Origin: Phycisphaerae bacterium
GTDB lineage: Bacteria; Planctomycetota; Phycisphaerae; UBA1845; UTPLA1
Direction of reading: 5' to 3'
DNA: 15,914 bases
Assembly (NCBI GenBank): GCA_016935885.1
Contig: JAFGQA010000404.1
Span: forward strand, 1 to 15,914
How positions within the stretch are numbered: the stretch's first letter is position 1; each line of letters opens with the position of its first letter. The notes below the pieces were generated by a model. It was not told where the DNA came from, did not search any database, and saw only the letters and a list, made by a program, of their open reading frames with translations. A program made the translations under genes and the position numbers. This document shows positions 1 through 6,947 of the stretch, in pieces.

Positions 1-80
1 CTTGAGATTGCCTATGCCGCCGACGCCGATCGGAACCGCGACCGTGAGGGAGCGGTCAGCGTTCACCCTTGAGGAACGTC
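1..80. repeat. 80-bp terminal direct repeat (left copy)
   Basis: The first 80 bases are identical to the last 80 bases of the window (15835-15914), and identity stops exactly at the window edges. The repeat contains a weak palindromic core around 'ACCGCGACCGTGAGGGAGCGGT'. It may mark a circular molecule of 15,834 bp, or a dispersed repeat where a contig was closed on itself by the assembler. No plasmid gene supports the circular reading. Confidence 0.95.
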
Positions 81-600
81 GGCAAACAGGTCATCCCCGT
101 CGGCCACAGGCGGCCGACGCTGCAACGAAGCGTCAATGGAGCATGCACGCTCAACCCTAAAACGCTCTAGGGGCTGCCAGGCCTGTGCATCACGTTGCTG
201 ATGTACATTCCAGCGTGTATGTCCTACGACTCCTTTCGTCAGCTTCACGGGCGCGTTCGAGGGTCTTCAGTGACCGCCGTCGGCCCGTGATGGCCGCCGT
301 TCGGTCGCTCATGGACGGCGCGTCATCGGGGCCGTTCGGCATGTTGTTGCTTCACACGCTGATGTTCTGGGGCAGCCTGGCAGTGTTCCCCATTCCTGCT
401 GAGCGTCGGGTCACGGCGAAACGGTGTGCGCCAAAACCGAGGAGGCTGGCGTTGCCTGACGACCAGCAATGACGGGAGTCCCGGGGTGCAGGTGTTCCAC
501 TTGGCCGCTGGTTCTGGTACGCTTCTGGTGTAGGAGGCTGGCCACGGCGCTGGTCGGACTGCGGAGGCGGCGGGTATGGGTGTCTGTACTACTGACGATT
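81..600. other. intergenic stretch, no gene recognised
   Basis: About 520 bases without a convincing gene. Open frames on both strands here give low-complexity, arginine- and proline-rich translations without domains, as expected of random high-GC DNA. None has a ribosome binding site that I can see. The stretch may hold the promoter of the glycosyltransferase gene at 710, but I could not pick out a good -35/-10 pair. It may also contain decayed repeat or gene remnants that I cannot identify. Confidence 0.5.
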
Positions 601-604
601 GGAG

Positions 605-674
605 TCTTCGCGTCTCGCGAAGAAACCTGTGCCACCGGCGTCTTGTCGGTGGGGTCACGGGCGGGGCGCCCGTG
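605..674. repeat. cluster of three hairpins upstream of the first glycosyltransferase
   Basis: Three adjacent inverted repeats are visible. The first is TCTTCGCG-TCT-CGCGAAGA at 605-623. The second is CCACCG...CGGTGG at 632-652, which resembles a decayed core of the family B element found elsewhere in the window. The third is CACGGGCG-GGG-CGCCCGTG at 656-674. None is followed by a T-tract, so they are not classical terminators. They look like dispersed palindromic repeats lying in the leader of the gene at 710. Confidence 0.7.
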
Positions 675-709
675 CCACAATTTGGTTGCGGCTGGAGGCC
701 GCGCTGTGC

Positions 710-1786
710 ATGAAAGTCCTTTACTGCTATCGCTATGGGGTCCTGGGCGGTGTCTGTACGCAGCTCATTAATCGGCTGCAGGTGCTGGACGGTTCGCAAG
801 GCCTGGAGGCGCACTTGGTCTTCGCAAAGGACTACGGCGTTTCTCGAACGCTGAACGGATACCCGTTTCTTCATTTTGAGCCCGACGTCAAGAAGGTCCA
901 GAAGATGGCCGCCTCGGGGCGGTTCAGCGCCGTCGTCGTGATTGACACGCCGGAGTACCTTGAGGCACTGAGCAACGTCAGGGGCGTTCCACTGATCACG
1001 GAAGTGCACACAACCTATGAGCACGGGCTCAAGTACCTGGAAGACCGCCGGTGGGCCACCAGCGGCTACATCGTCCCGTCGGAGTACTCTCGGAACTTGT
1101 TGCGAGAGCGCTTTGCGATCGGGCGGGACGAACCGGTCCACATCGTGCCAAACAGCCTCGACGCCCGGCTATTCCCAAGGGAGAACACTGGGAGACCCGG
1201 TCCGCGACCTGTCTTTGCCTGGGTCGGCAAACTCGACGATCACAAGAACTGGCGTGGCTTCTTGGCGTTTGGGGCGTGCATCTCCGAAAGGGGCGTGGAT
1301 GCGGAATACTGGCTGATCGGGGGCGAGACCGCGCCTCCGGAGCGGCACGCCGACGTGATCGACGAGATCGAGCGTCTTGGGCTTTGTTCAAGATGCCGCT
1401 GGTTCCCTCGGATTGAATACCGCGCGATGCACTGCGTCTACGGGGCGGTTCGGGAAAGCGGCGGCGCCGCGGTGGTCACCAGTATTAACGAGTCCTTCGG
1501 GATGTCCGTGCTCGAGGCGGTGATGTGCGGCTGTCCGGTGGTGGCCTCTCGCGTGGGGGCCATTCCTGAGATCGCGCCGGGGCGTTCCTATCTGAGGCTT
1601 TACGAGCTCGGGCAACTCGACGAAGCGGCCGACGTCGCCCTGGATCTACTGGAACCGGATGAATCAAGGCGAGTCCGCGAGGAGATCGACGGGGACCACG
1701 CCTGGCTCCTGGCAAGCTACTCGCGGGAGGCGGTGGCCGCGAAGTATCTGGCGGCCCTGCGGGACCTGATCGCACGATCGGCCTGA
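710..1786 (+). CDS. glycosyltransferase, GT4-like (GT-B fold)
   Basis: Predicted cytoplasmic glycosyltransferase of 358 residues that would transfer a sugar from a nucleotide-activated donor during surface polysaccharide synthesis. The N-terminus (MKVLYCYRYGVLGGV) is the usual first strand and glycine-rich loop of GT-B enzymes. 'VPSEYSRNLL' (122-131) and 'HIVPNSLDARLFP' (144-156) mark the inter-domain region. 'FAWVGKLDDHKNW' (169-181) begins the C-terminal Rossmann domain. 'ESFGMSVLE' (261-269) is the EX7E donor-binding motif, followed by 'CGCPVVASRVGAIPEI'. I chose ATG 710, which has GGAGG 11 bases upstream and the correct N-terminus; the frame is open further upstream, but through repeat sequence. 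Length is normal for GT4. Donor and acceptor cannot be told from sequence. It lies upstream of an ABC polysaccharide exporter, separated by about 500 bases of repeat-rich DNA. Confidence 0.9.
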   Translation: MKVLYCYRYGVLGGVCTQLINRLQVLDGSQGLEAHLVFAKDYGVSRTLNGYPFLHFEPDVKKVQKMAASGRFSAVVVIDTPEYLEALSNVRGVPLITEVHTTYEHGLKYLEDRRWATSGYIVPSEYSRNLLRERFAIGRDEPVHIVPNSLDARLFPRENTGRPGPRPVFAWVGKLDDHKNWRGFLAFGACISERGVDAEYWLIGGETAPPERHADVIDEIERLGLCSRCRWFPRIEYRAMHCVYGAVRESGGAAVVTSINESFGMSVLEAVMCGCPVVASRVGAIPEIAPGRSYLRLYELGQLDEAADVALDLLEPDESRRVREEIDGDHAWLLASYSREAVAAKYLAALRDLIARSA

Positions 1787-1825
1787 CACGTGAAGCGTAT
1801 CTCGTATCTCGTGAAACGTAGGACG

Positions 1826-1985
1826 GGGTCCATGACAGTTTAGGCGGGTGCCACTGGCAGCTTGCCTGCCAGTGCGTATGCCCCATGCGTTCACAAGAGA
1901 CACCACACGGGCGGACAAGCCTGCCTGTCGGCAGACAGGCCGCCCGTGGCACACAGAATCGAATGCCGCCGGAAACGTCACGGAC
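1826..1985. repeat. family A repeat, array of one 67-bp unit (copy A1)
   Basis: A single family A unit with conserved flanks. The left flank is 'GGGTCCATGACAGTT' (1826-1840). The unit hairpin CACTGGCAG-CTTGC-CTGCCAGTG follows. The right flank has a GGGCGG...CCGCCC inverted repeat, interrupted here by an extra CTGCCTGTC-GGCAGACAG-type insertion, and then 'CAGAATCGAATGCCGCCGGAA'. The same flanks surround the two-unit array at 8153-8360, so the locus differs mainly by unit number and by the insertion. Confidence 0.85.
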
Positions 1986-2100
1986 GCCGTAGGACGCGAT
2001 GCGCTCCACGAGGTTTGACATGACTCGGATCATGCGGTGCAATGAACGCCTTGCTGGTGCTCCGACACGGCTGAAATGATGGCTTGCCAACGTGCGAGGA

Positions 2101-2181
2101 CGCCACTACGGCCGGTGCCACTACGGCCGGTGCCACTGGCGGCTCGTCCGCCAGTGAACACGGGCAGGCAAGCTGCCCGTG
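2101..2181. repeat. tandem 15-mer and two hairpins upstream of the ABC permease
   Basis: A 15-base stretch 'GCCGGTGCCACTACG' is duplicated in tandem. It is followed by two perfect 9-bp hairpins: CACTGGCGG-CTCGT-CCGCCAGTG (2134-2156) and CACGGGCAG-GCAAG-CTGCCCGTG (2159-2181). These are relatives of the family A hairpin. The loop GCAAG is the reverse complement of the family A loop CTTGC, which suggests an opposite orientation. An upstream in-frame GTG (2179) of the permease frame lies inside the second hairpin and is probably not used. Confidence 0.75.
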
Positions 2182-2283
2182 CCACCCATCAGTCGACCAG
2201 TGTCGGAGCTTTGCTTCGGTCTTGAGAGAGGCTCACGGTCAGCGCGCCGGCTGTGTAGGCCTCTCCGAACGCGGGTCTCTCCC

Positions 2284-3165
2284 ATGAGCATCGCGCCAAC
2301 CGCGCCAACCGTACCGATCGCCCCCCTGAGCCGGCCAAGCCTGCGGGCAGGGTTCAAGGCGTTGTGGGCGCGCCGCGAGACCATTCGGTTTCTCGTCACG
2401 AGCGACCTGAAGTCAGGCCACCGCGACAAGGTCCTGGGCAACTGTTGGAGTCTGCTCGATCCACTGGCGTTTGCCGCCGTGTACTATGTCGTGTTTGGCC
2501 TATTGTTCAGACAGGCTCGGGGGCAAAGTTCCGCCTTTCTGGTGTATTTGGTGGTTGGAGTCTTCGCTTGGCGGTTCCTGGACGGAGCCATCTCGCAAGC
2601 GGCAAATTGCATCCGTGGACGCCGCGGGCTGATCCACGAAATCAACTTCCCAAAAGCGATTTTTCCAATCGCAATCTGCTTCTCGCGGTTGTACGACTTC
2701 TTGTGGGGCATGGTCGCACTGCTCATCCTCCTGCTCGTTACCGGAGGGCAGTTGTCCGTTCACCTTATCTGGTTGCCGTTCATCATCTTCCTGCAGTTAC
2801 TGTTCGCGATGGGTCTGGCCCTCGTCGTCGCCCTCCTGGGGGCGTTCTTCGCCGATACCGTCAACGTGATCAGCGTGGCCATGCGGCTGTGGTTCTACTG
2901 TTGCCCGCTGTTCTACTATGTCAGCGACGTTGTTGGAAAAGACGGCAGCGTTCTTGTGAGAGGTCTCGTTCCGCCGGGGGCCCGGTTCTACTACATGCTC
3001 AACCCGATGGCCTGTTTCTTCGAGGCCTATCGCGATTGTCTCTTGTACGCAAGAATGCCCGATCCAGGCCATCTGTTGTACACCATGGCGGTTTCCTTCG
3101 TCATGTTGCTTGTGGGCTTCGCGGTTTTCACGCGTGGTGAGGGGCAGTTCGCCAAGTACATTTGA
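2284..3165 (+). CDS. wzm: ABC-2 type polysaccharide exporter, permease subunit (Wzm/TagG-like)
   Basis: Inner-membrane permease of 293 residues that would form the channel of a two-component ABC exporter for a lipid-linked glycan, paired with the ATPase at 3494. After a cytoplasmic N-terminal helix ('LRAGFKALWARRETIRFLVTSDLK'-like region, 20-43) comes the family hallmark 'LGNCWSLLDPLAFAAVYYVV' (51-70). About six membrane segments follow: near 54-75, 84-100, 128-152, 160-188, 195-213 and 265-283. The 'LNPMACFFEAYRDCLLY' stretch (239-255) and the short C-terminal tail ending 'FAKYI' also fit Wzm/TagG proteins. ATG 2284 was chosen because it gives the normal length; the open frame upstream runs through hairpin repeats. 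No clear Shine-Dalgarno is seen. The symbol is given by family resemblance; KpsM- or TagG-type naming is equally possible. Confidence 0.88.
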   Translation: MSIAPTAPTVPIAPLSRPSLRAGFKALWARRETIRFLVTSDLKSGHRDKVLGNCWSLLDPLAFAAVYYVVFGLLFRQARGQSSAFLVYLVVGVFAWRFLDGAISQAANCIRGRRGLIHEINFPKAIFPIAICFSRLYDFLWGMVALLILLLVTGGQLSVHLIWLPFIIFLQLLFAMGLALVVALLGAFFADTVNVISVAMRLWFYCCPLFYYVSDVVGKDGSVLVRGLVPPGARFYYMLNPMACFFEAYRDCLLYARMPDPGHLLYTMAVSFVMLLVGFAVFTRGEGQFAKYI

Positions 3166-3294
3166 GGAGGGTCTGAGGATTCAAGCGTTCGCGGGTTCAA
3201 GCGTTTGGGCAGCTACCACGACGCGCCAGCCGGTAAGCGCGTTCAACGAGGAAGCGCAAGGCGCCAATGTGGGGCTTGCCGTTTGGCGGGTTAG

Positions 3295-3392
3295 CAGCCC
3301 GTGGCAAAACTGTGGCACCGGCGTCTCGCCGGTGGTTTCCACGGTCAGGAACGGCGTTTCTGAACCGCTGTTTTCCCCTTTACCACGGGCTG
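3295..3392. repeat. family B element, copy B1 (98 bp, terminal inverted repeats)
   Basis: Bounded by CAGCCCGTGG (3295-3304) and its exact inverse CCACGGGCTG (3383-3392). It contains an inner hairpin CACCGGCG-TCT-CGCCGGTG (3316-3334) and a 'CTGTTTTCCCC' tract near the right end. Similarity to copy B2 continues to about 3463 ('...GCCGTTTGGCGGA'), giving a 169-bp unit. A second partial match to the unit end ('GGCTTGCCGTTTGGCGG') lies just before it at 3273-3289, hinting at an old tandem arrangement. It fills much of the gap between the permease and ATPase genes. Confidence 0.9.
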
Positions 3393-3493
3393 TTAGGCAT
3401 CGCGCAGGAATAACATGACCGATTGTGCCACCTGGCTGGCCTGCCGGCTTGCCGTTTGGCGGATTAACAGCAGGAGTCGAGGGCTTCAGAAGT

Positions 3494-4411
3494 ATGTCCG
3501 ACCTGACCACGGCCGATGATCCGTCCGCGAGCACCCGGCAAGGGGTTCACGCACCGGCGCAGACCCCCGAGTCCGTCGAGACCGCGCGGACTGAAGTCCG
3601 CGGCTCGTCTGGGGCGACGAAGTCCGCCGCGCCGATCGTGCCAACCGTGTTGGCCCAGGACCTGTGGGTCAAGTTCCTCATCCGGTACCACCGGACCGAG
3701 ATCACCCTGCGCGAGACCTTGATCCGTACCTTTGACCGGGGTCGGCGAAGCGGCCAGGGCAACGGGCGCTGGCGGCAGGTGTTCTGGGCCCTCCGCGGCA
3801 TCAGCCTCCTCGCCTATCCGGGCGACGTGGTGGGGATCATCGGGCAGAACGGCGGCGGCAAGACGACGCTGCTCAAGTCGCTGGCAGGCATCCTGGGGGC
3901 GGATAGAGGCTCCGTCATGGTCCGCGGCAAGGTGAGTTGCCTGTTGAGCTTCGGGGTCGGATTCAACCCACATCTCAGCGGGCGCGAGAACATATACCTC
4001 AATGGCTCGATCCTGGGTCTGCGCCGACGGACGATCGACGAGCGTTTCGACGACATCGTGGCATTCAGTGAGCTTGGCGATTTCATCCACGCGCCCGTTC
4101 GGACGTATTCGGCGGGCATGAAGGGGCGGCTCGGCTTCTCGATAGCCGTGCACATCGATCCCGACGTCCTGCTCCTGGACGAGGTTCTCACCGTGGGGGA
4201 TGCCTCGTTCCGGGCCAAGGCGGGCTCGATTCTCGATCGTTACCGCGGCAGCGACAAGACGGTGGTCCTCGCCAGCCACAGCATGGATCTCATTCGCAAC
4301 CAGTGTACCAAGGCCTACTGGATTGCCGAGGGCAAGGTCCAAATGGAAGGCACGCCGGAAGAAGTGACCGGTGCCTATGAGACGCACTCCAAAGGTCCGG
4401 CAAAGGCATAA
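3494..4411 (+). CDS. wzt: ABC exporter ATPase (Wzt/KpsT/TagH-like), polysaccharide export
   Basis: Cytoplasmic ATPase of 305 residues that would power the permease encoded upstream. Residues 1-50 are a low-complexity extension. The ATPase domain follows, with Walker A 'GQNGGGKTT' (117-125), the polysaccharide-exporter signature 'YSAGMKGRL' (205-213), Walker B 'DVLLLDEVLTVGD' (224-236) and the switch histidine in 'ASHS' (260-263). The 'YSAGMK' and 'LTVGD' forms are typical of the Wzt/KpsT/TagH group rather than of drug or amino-acid transporters. The chain ends soon after the ATPase core, so the C-terminal glycan-binding domain of long Wzt proteins is absent. ATG 3494 was preferred over an upstream GTG (3425) that lies inside repeat sequence. 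A family C palindrome (3585-3609) sits in the N-terminal extension. The TAA stop abuts repeat copy B2. Confidence 0.92.
   Translation: MSDLTTADDPSASTRQGVHAPAQTPESVETARTEVRGSSGATKSAAPIVPTVLAQDLWVKFLIRYHRTEITLRETLIRTFDRGRRSGQGNGRWRQVFWALRGISLLAYPGDVVGIIGQNGGGKTTLLKSLAGILGADRGSVMVRGKVSCLLSFGVGFNPHLSGRENIYLNGSILGLRRRTIDERFDDIVAFSELGDFIHAPVRTYSAGMKGRLGFSIAVHIDPDVLLLDEVLTVGDASFRAKAGSILDRYRGSDKTVVLASHSMDLIRNQCTKAYWIAEGKVQMEGTPEEVTGAYETHSKGPAKA
3585..3609. repeat. family C palindrome inside the ABC ATPase gene
   Basis: CGCGGACT-GA-AGTCCGCG (3585-3602) is followed by GCTCGTC. It falls in the part encoding the non-conserved N-terminal extension of the ATPase. It matches the element at 5188-5212 except for two positions that pair with each other in the hairpin (A3590 with T3597 here; G with C in the other copy). 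Confidence 0.85.
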
Positions 4412-4509
4412 CAGCCCGTGGCAAAACTGTGGCACCGGCGTCTCGCCGGTGGTTTCCATGGTAAGGAACGGCGTTTCCGAACTGCTGTTTTCCCTTTTAC
4501 CACGGGCTG
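4412..4509. repeat. family B element, copy B2 (98 bp), starting directly after a stop codon
   Basis: Bounded by CAGCCCGTGG (4412-4421) and CCACGGGCTG (4500-4509), with the inner hairpin CACCGGCG-TCT-CGCCGGTG. It begins at the first base after the TAA stop of the ABC ATPase. By eye it differs from B1 at five of 98 positions. Similarity to B1 continues to about 4581, making a direct repeat of about 170 bp on either side of the ATPase gene. Confidence 0.9.
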
Positions 4510-4517
4510 ATAAGGTA

Positions 4518-4628
4518 TCGCGCAGGAATAACATGACCGATTGTGCCACTTGGCTGGCCTGACGGCTTGCCGTTTGGCGGACCTGCCCGCAGGCAGGCGG
4601 GTAAACCGTTCACGTTATTCCTGCGCGA
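4518..4628. repeat. 15-bp inverted repeat flanking an inner hairpin
   Basis: TCGCGCAGGAATAAC (4518-4532) and its exact inverse GTTATTCCTGCGCGA (4614-4628) enclose about 81 bases. These include a smaller inverted repeat CCTGCC-CGCA-GGCAGG (4582-4597). The left arm is part of the extended family B unit; the right arm is found only here. The right arm ends eight bases before the strong ribosome binding site of the gene at 4651, so a long stem in the leader RNA is possible. Confidence 0.8.
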
Positions 4629-4636
4629 CCTCTAAC

Positions 4637-4643
4637 GAGGAGG
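4637..4643 (+). promoter_or_regulatory. ribosome binding site for the 4651 gene
   Basis: GAGGAGG ends seven bases before GTG 4651. This is one of the few strong Shine-Dalgarno sequences in the window and it decides in favour of the GTG start. Confidence 0.8.
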
Positions 4644-4650
4644 ATGAGCG

Positions 4651-6870
4651 GTGGCCAGCGATCGCGTCAGCGAGCTGAGGCGTTCCAGTGAGACGGGCTC
4701 CGAAGCCACTGCGAGCCTGGACGTGCAGGTGCAGGGTGATGGAGACCGTGATGGGCAGGCCGCCCACGCGCTCGTCTCAGAGGCTGATCGACTGGAGATA
4801 GAGAGGCTGCGTCAGAATCCCGAGCAGGAAATCTCGAGGCTGCAGGGTGAATTGAGCAAGGTTCGAGCAGTCTCCGACGGGCTGGCACAGACCAGCCGCC
4901 GCCTGCAAACACGCTTGAATCAGCAGAGTGAACTGCTGCTGTACTACAAAGAAACACTCGAACTCAGGGAGCAGGAGATCAGATACCGGCTGGGCGACGT
5001 CCTTGTTCGCGCTGCGGACAGCCCGGTCGATCTTCTCCTGTTGCCCTGGCGCGTGGCCAAGTTGTTCCTGACCGGGTCGCGCAAACGCCGCGAGCGACAC
5101 AAACGGCAGAAGAGTGAAGCTCGCGAGAAAGGACGCCCGATCCAGCGGCAATCGGCGTGCAACACCACCGGCACCAAGGGAGGGTTGCGCGGGCTGAAGC
5201 CCGCGGCTCGTCGGCCTGATCGGCCGCCGAGGCTGCCGCTCGGCGCCGCCGTCATCCTGGACGAGTTCAGCCAGGAGTGTTTCAAGGGAGAGTGCCGCCT
5301 CATTCAGATCACGCCGAAGAACTGGATGGGAGTTCTGTCGGCGGATCGTCCGGACCTCCTCCTCGTGGAATCGGCGTGGCATGGGAACGGCGGTACGTGG
5401 CGGGGCGAAATCAGCCGGGCCCGATACGATACAGACAGCCCATTGGCCGCCCTCGTCAACTGGTGCAGGTCGCGGGACATCCCCACCGTATTCTGGAACA
5501 AGGAGGACCCGCCGAATTTCGAGCACTTCATCTCCGCGGCGACCCTGTTCGATCACATCTTCACGACAGACGAGAATTGCATCCCGTTGTACCGTCAACG
5601 CGTGAAGCACGATCGCGTTTACGTCCTGCCGTTCGGCGTCCAACCGGATATTCACAATCCTGTCGGCAGCCGCGACCACAAGATTGCCGATTTCTGCTTT
5701 GCGGGGACGTACTACGCCGCCCGGCACGGCGAGAGGCGGAGCGACCTCGACATCCTTTTGAGGCCTGCGATCAAACGGGGCCTTCACATCTTCGATCGAA
5801 TGCATGGCCTGAATGATGAGCGCCACCGGTTTCCACCGGAATACCAGCCGGCCATTCAAGGTTCGCTGTCGTATCCAGATATGATTGACGCTTACAAGAA
5901 GTACCGTGTCTTCCTGAACGTGAACTCGGTGAATGATTCGCCGACGATGTTCTCGCGGCGCGTCCTGGAGCTGTTGGCGTGTGGAACGCCGGTGATCAGC
6001 ACCTACAACCTGGGCATCGAGCGATTGCTCGGGCGCGAGTGCGTACCGCTTGTCAGGACGGAGCGGGAGGCGGAGAAGTGGATGGACGACTTGATTCAGA
6101 ACCCCGAATTGGGCGAGCGCATGGCACTACTGGGCGCGAGGAAGGTCTTCTCCGAGCACACGTGCGAGGCTCGCCTTCGCGCCATCATGGAGAGGCTTGG
6201 CCTATGTCTCGAGCGGCCTCGCCACCGCGTCAGCGTTGTGACGTGGACGAATCGGCCGGCGCGACTAGAGAGCATCATCGCCAACTACGAGCGTCAGGCC
6301 TGGCCCGACAAGGAGCTCATCCTGGCGCTTCCCGCGGACGGGTCCTGCTTGCCCGGCGTTCAAGCGAGGCTCGCGTCCGTCGCCGGCGCGAGCGCGTTTC
6401 GACTCCCGGAATCGAAGCAGTCGGATACGCGCTGGGACCTCGCGGCGTGCCTGGACCACGCGGGCGACCGGTGTCAGGGTGATTACGTGGCCAGATTCGA
6501 CGACGACCATGACTACGCCGAGCACTACCTGACCGACTTGATGCACGCCTTTGCCTACACCGATGCGGACATCGTGGGCAAGCACAGCTACTACTCCGGC
6601 ATCGAAGGCGAAGACCGCCGCGTGCTGCACTTCCCGGGCCATGAACATCGGTTCGCTGAGTCCCTTTGCCCGTCATCGATCGTCGCCAAACGTCGCGTGT
6701 TCGAGGCAGTGCAACACGTGGAACCTGGCGCTGGGGGCGAGACCCGGTTCCTGGAAGCCTGCGTCAAACAAGGGTTCAAGCTGTACTCGGCGGATCGGTT
6801 CAACTATGTGGCCCGCAGGCGGGCCCGAGGCGCGGAGCAGTCTGGTATTCTGGATAGTCGCCCGGCTTGA
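4651..6870 (+). CDS. two-domain glycosyltransferase: coiled coil + CgeB-like GT-B + GT2-like GT-A
   Basis: A 739-residue predicted bifunctional glycosyltransferase, cytoplasmic or membrane-associated. Residues about 45-115 form a coiled coil rich in Glu, Leu and Arg. A hydrophobic stretch (125-141, 'PVDLLLLPWRVAKLFL') followed by a strongly basic segment (143-165) could attach it to the inner membrane. Residues about 195-515 resemble CgeB/YkvP-type GT-B proteins: 'VFWNKEDPPNFEHF' (280-293), 'FTTDENCIPLY' (304-314) and 'SRRVLELLACGTPVIS' (435-450). Residues about 525-715 form a GT-A domain starting 'HRVSVVTWTNRP', with a metal-binding DxD-like 'FDDDHDY' (616-622). The start is GTG with GAGGAGG seven bases upstream. 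The linker (170-190) is encoded partly by a family C palindrome. The TGA stop lies in the loop of another palindrome (6862-6876). Substrates are unknown; the context points to the glycan exported by the neighbouring ABC transporter. Confidence 0.85.
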   Translation: MASDRVSELRRSSETGSEATASLDVQVQGDGDRDGQAAHALVSEADRLEIERLRQNPEQEISRLQGELSKVRAVSDGLAQTSRRLQTRLNQQSELLLYYKETLELREQEIRYRLGDVLVRAADSPVDLLLLPWRVAKLFLTGSRKRRERHKRQKSEAREKGRPIQRQSACNTTGTKGGLRGLKPAARRPDRPPRLPLGAAVILDEFSQECFKGECRLIQITPKNWMGVLSADRPDLLLVESAWHGNGGTWRGEISRARYDTDSPLAALVNWCRSRDIPTVFWNKEDPPNFEHFISAATLFDHIFTTDENCIPLYRQRVKHDRVYVLPFGVQPDIHNPVGSRDHKIADFCFAGTYYAARHGERRSDLDILLRPAIKRGLHIFDRMHGLNDERHRFPPEYQPAIQGSLSYPDMIDAYKKYRVFLNVNSVNDSPTMFSRRVLELLACGTPVISTYNLGIERLLGRECVPLVRTEREAEKWMDDLIQNPELGERMALLGARKVFSEHTCEARLRAIMERLGLCLERPRHRVSVVTWTNRPARLESIIANYERQAWPDKELILALPADGSCLPGVQARLASVAGASAFRLPESKQSDTRWDLAACLDHAGDRCQGDYVARFDDDHDYAEHYLTDLMHAFAYTDADIVGKHSYYSGIEGEDRRVLHFPGHEHRFAESLCPSSIVAKRRVFEAVQHVEPGAGGETRFLEACVKQGFKLYSADRFNYVARRRARGAEQSGILDSRPA
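5188..5212. repeat. family C palindrome inside the two-domain glycosyltransferase gene
   Basis: CGCGGGCT-GA-AGCCCGCG (5188-5205) is followed by GCTCGTC. It is translated as the basic linker 'RGLKPAARR' between the coiled-coil/basic region and the GT-B domain. It uses a different reading frame from the related copy at 3585-3609, so the similarity is at DNA or RNA level rather than protein level. Confidence 0.85.
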
Positions 6871-6876
6871 AGCCGG
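6862..6876. repeat. palindrome carrying the stop codon of the 4651 gene
   Basis: CCGGCT-TGA-AGCCGG. The three loop bases are the TGA stop of the upstream glycosyltransferase. It is followed by CGGCTTCTCC. It resembles a family C palindrome with a shorter stem. Confidence 0.75.
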
Positions 6877-6947
6877 CGGCTTCTCCTCTCAACGTGCCGC
6901 GCGGACCGAGACCTGCGGCTTTTCGCGCTTCTCAGCCGTTTGTCCAT

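Noticed and set aside
323..1141. 272-residue open frame on the minus strand near the left end
   Set aside because: It overlaps the GT4-type gene in antisense and shows no domain; the frame is long because stop codons are rare in this base composition.
3295..3392. Intrinsic (Rho-independent) terminators at the family B and other hairpins
   Set aside because: No stem is followed directly by a run of T residues; the T-rich tract in family B lies well away from the central hairpin.
2179..3425. Upstream GTG starts for the permease (2179) and the ATPase (3425)
   Set aside because: Both lie inside hairpin or repeat sequence and add residues that are translations of the repeats. ATG 2284 and ATG 3494 give family-like N-termini.
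3464..4549. 361-residue open frame on the minus strand
   Set aside because: It is antisense to the ABC ATPase gene, which has intact Walker A, signature and Walker B motifs. The frame also runs through the family B repeat.
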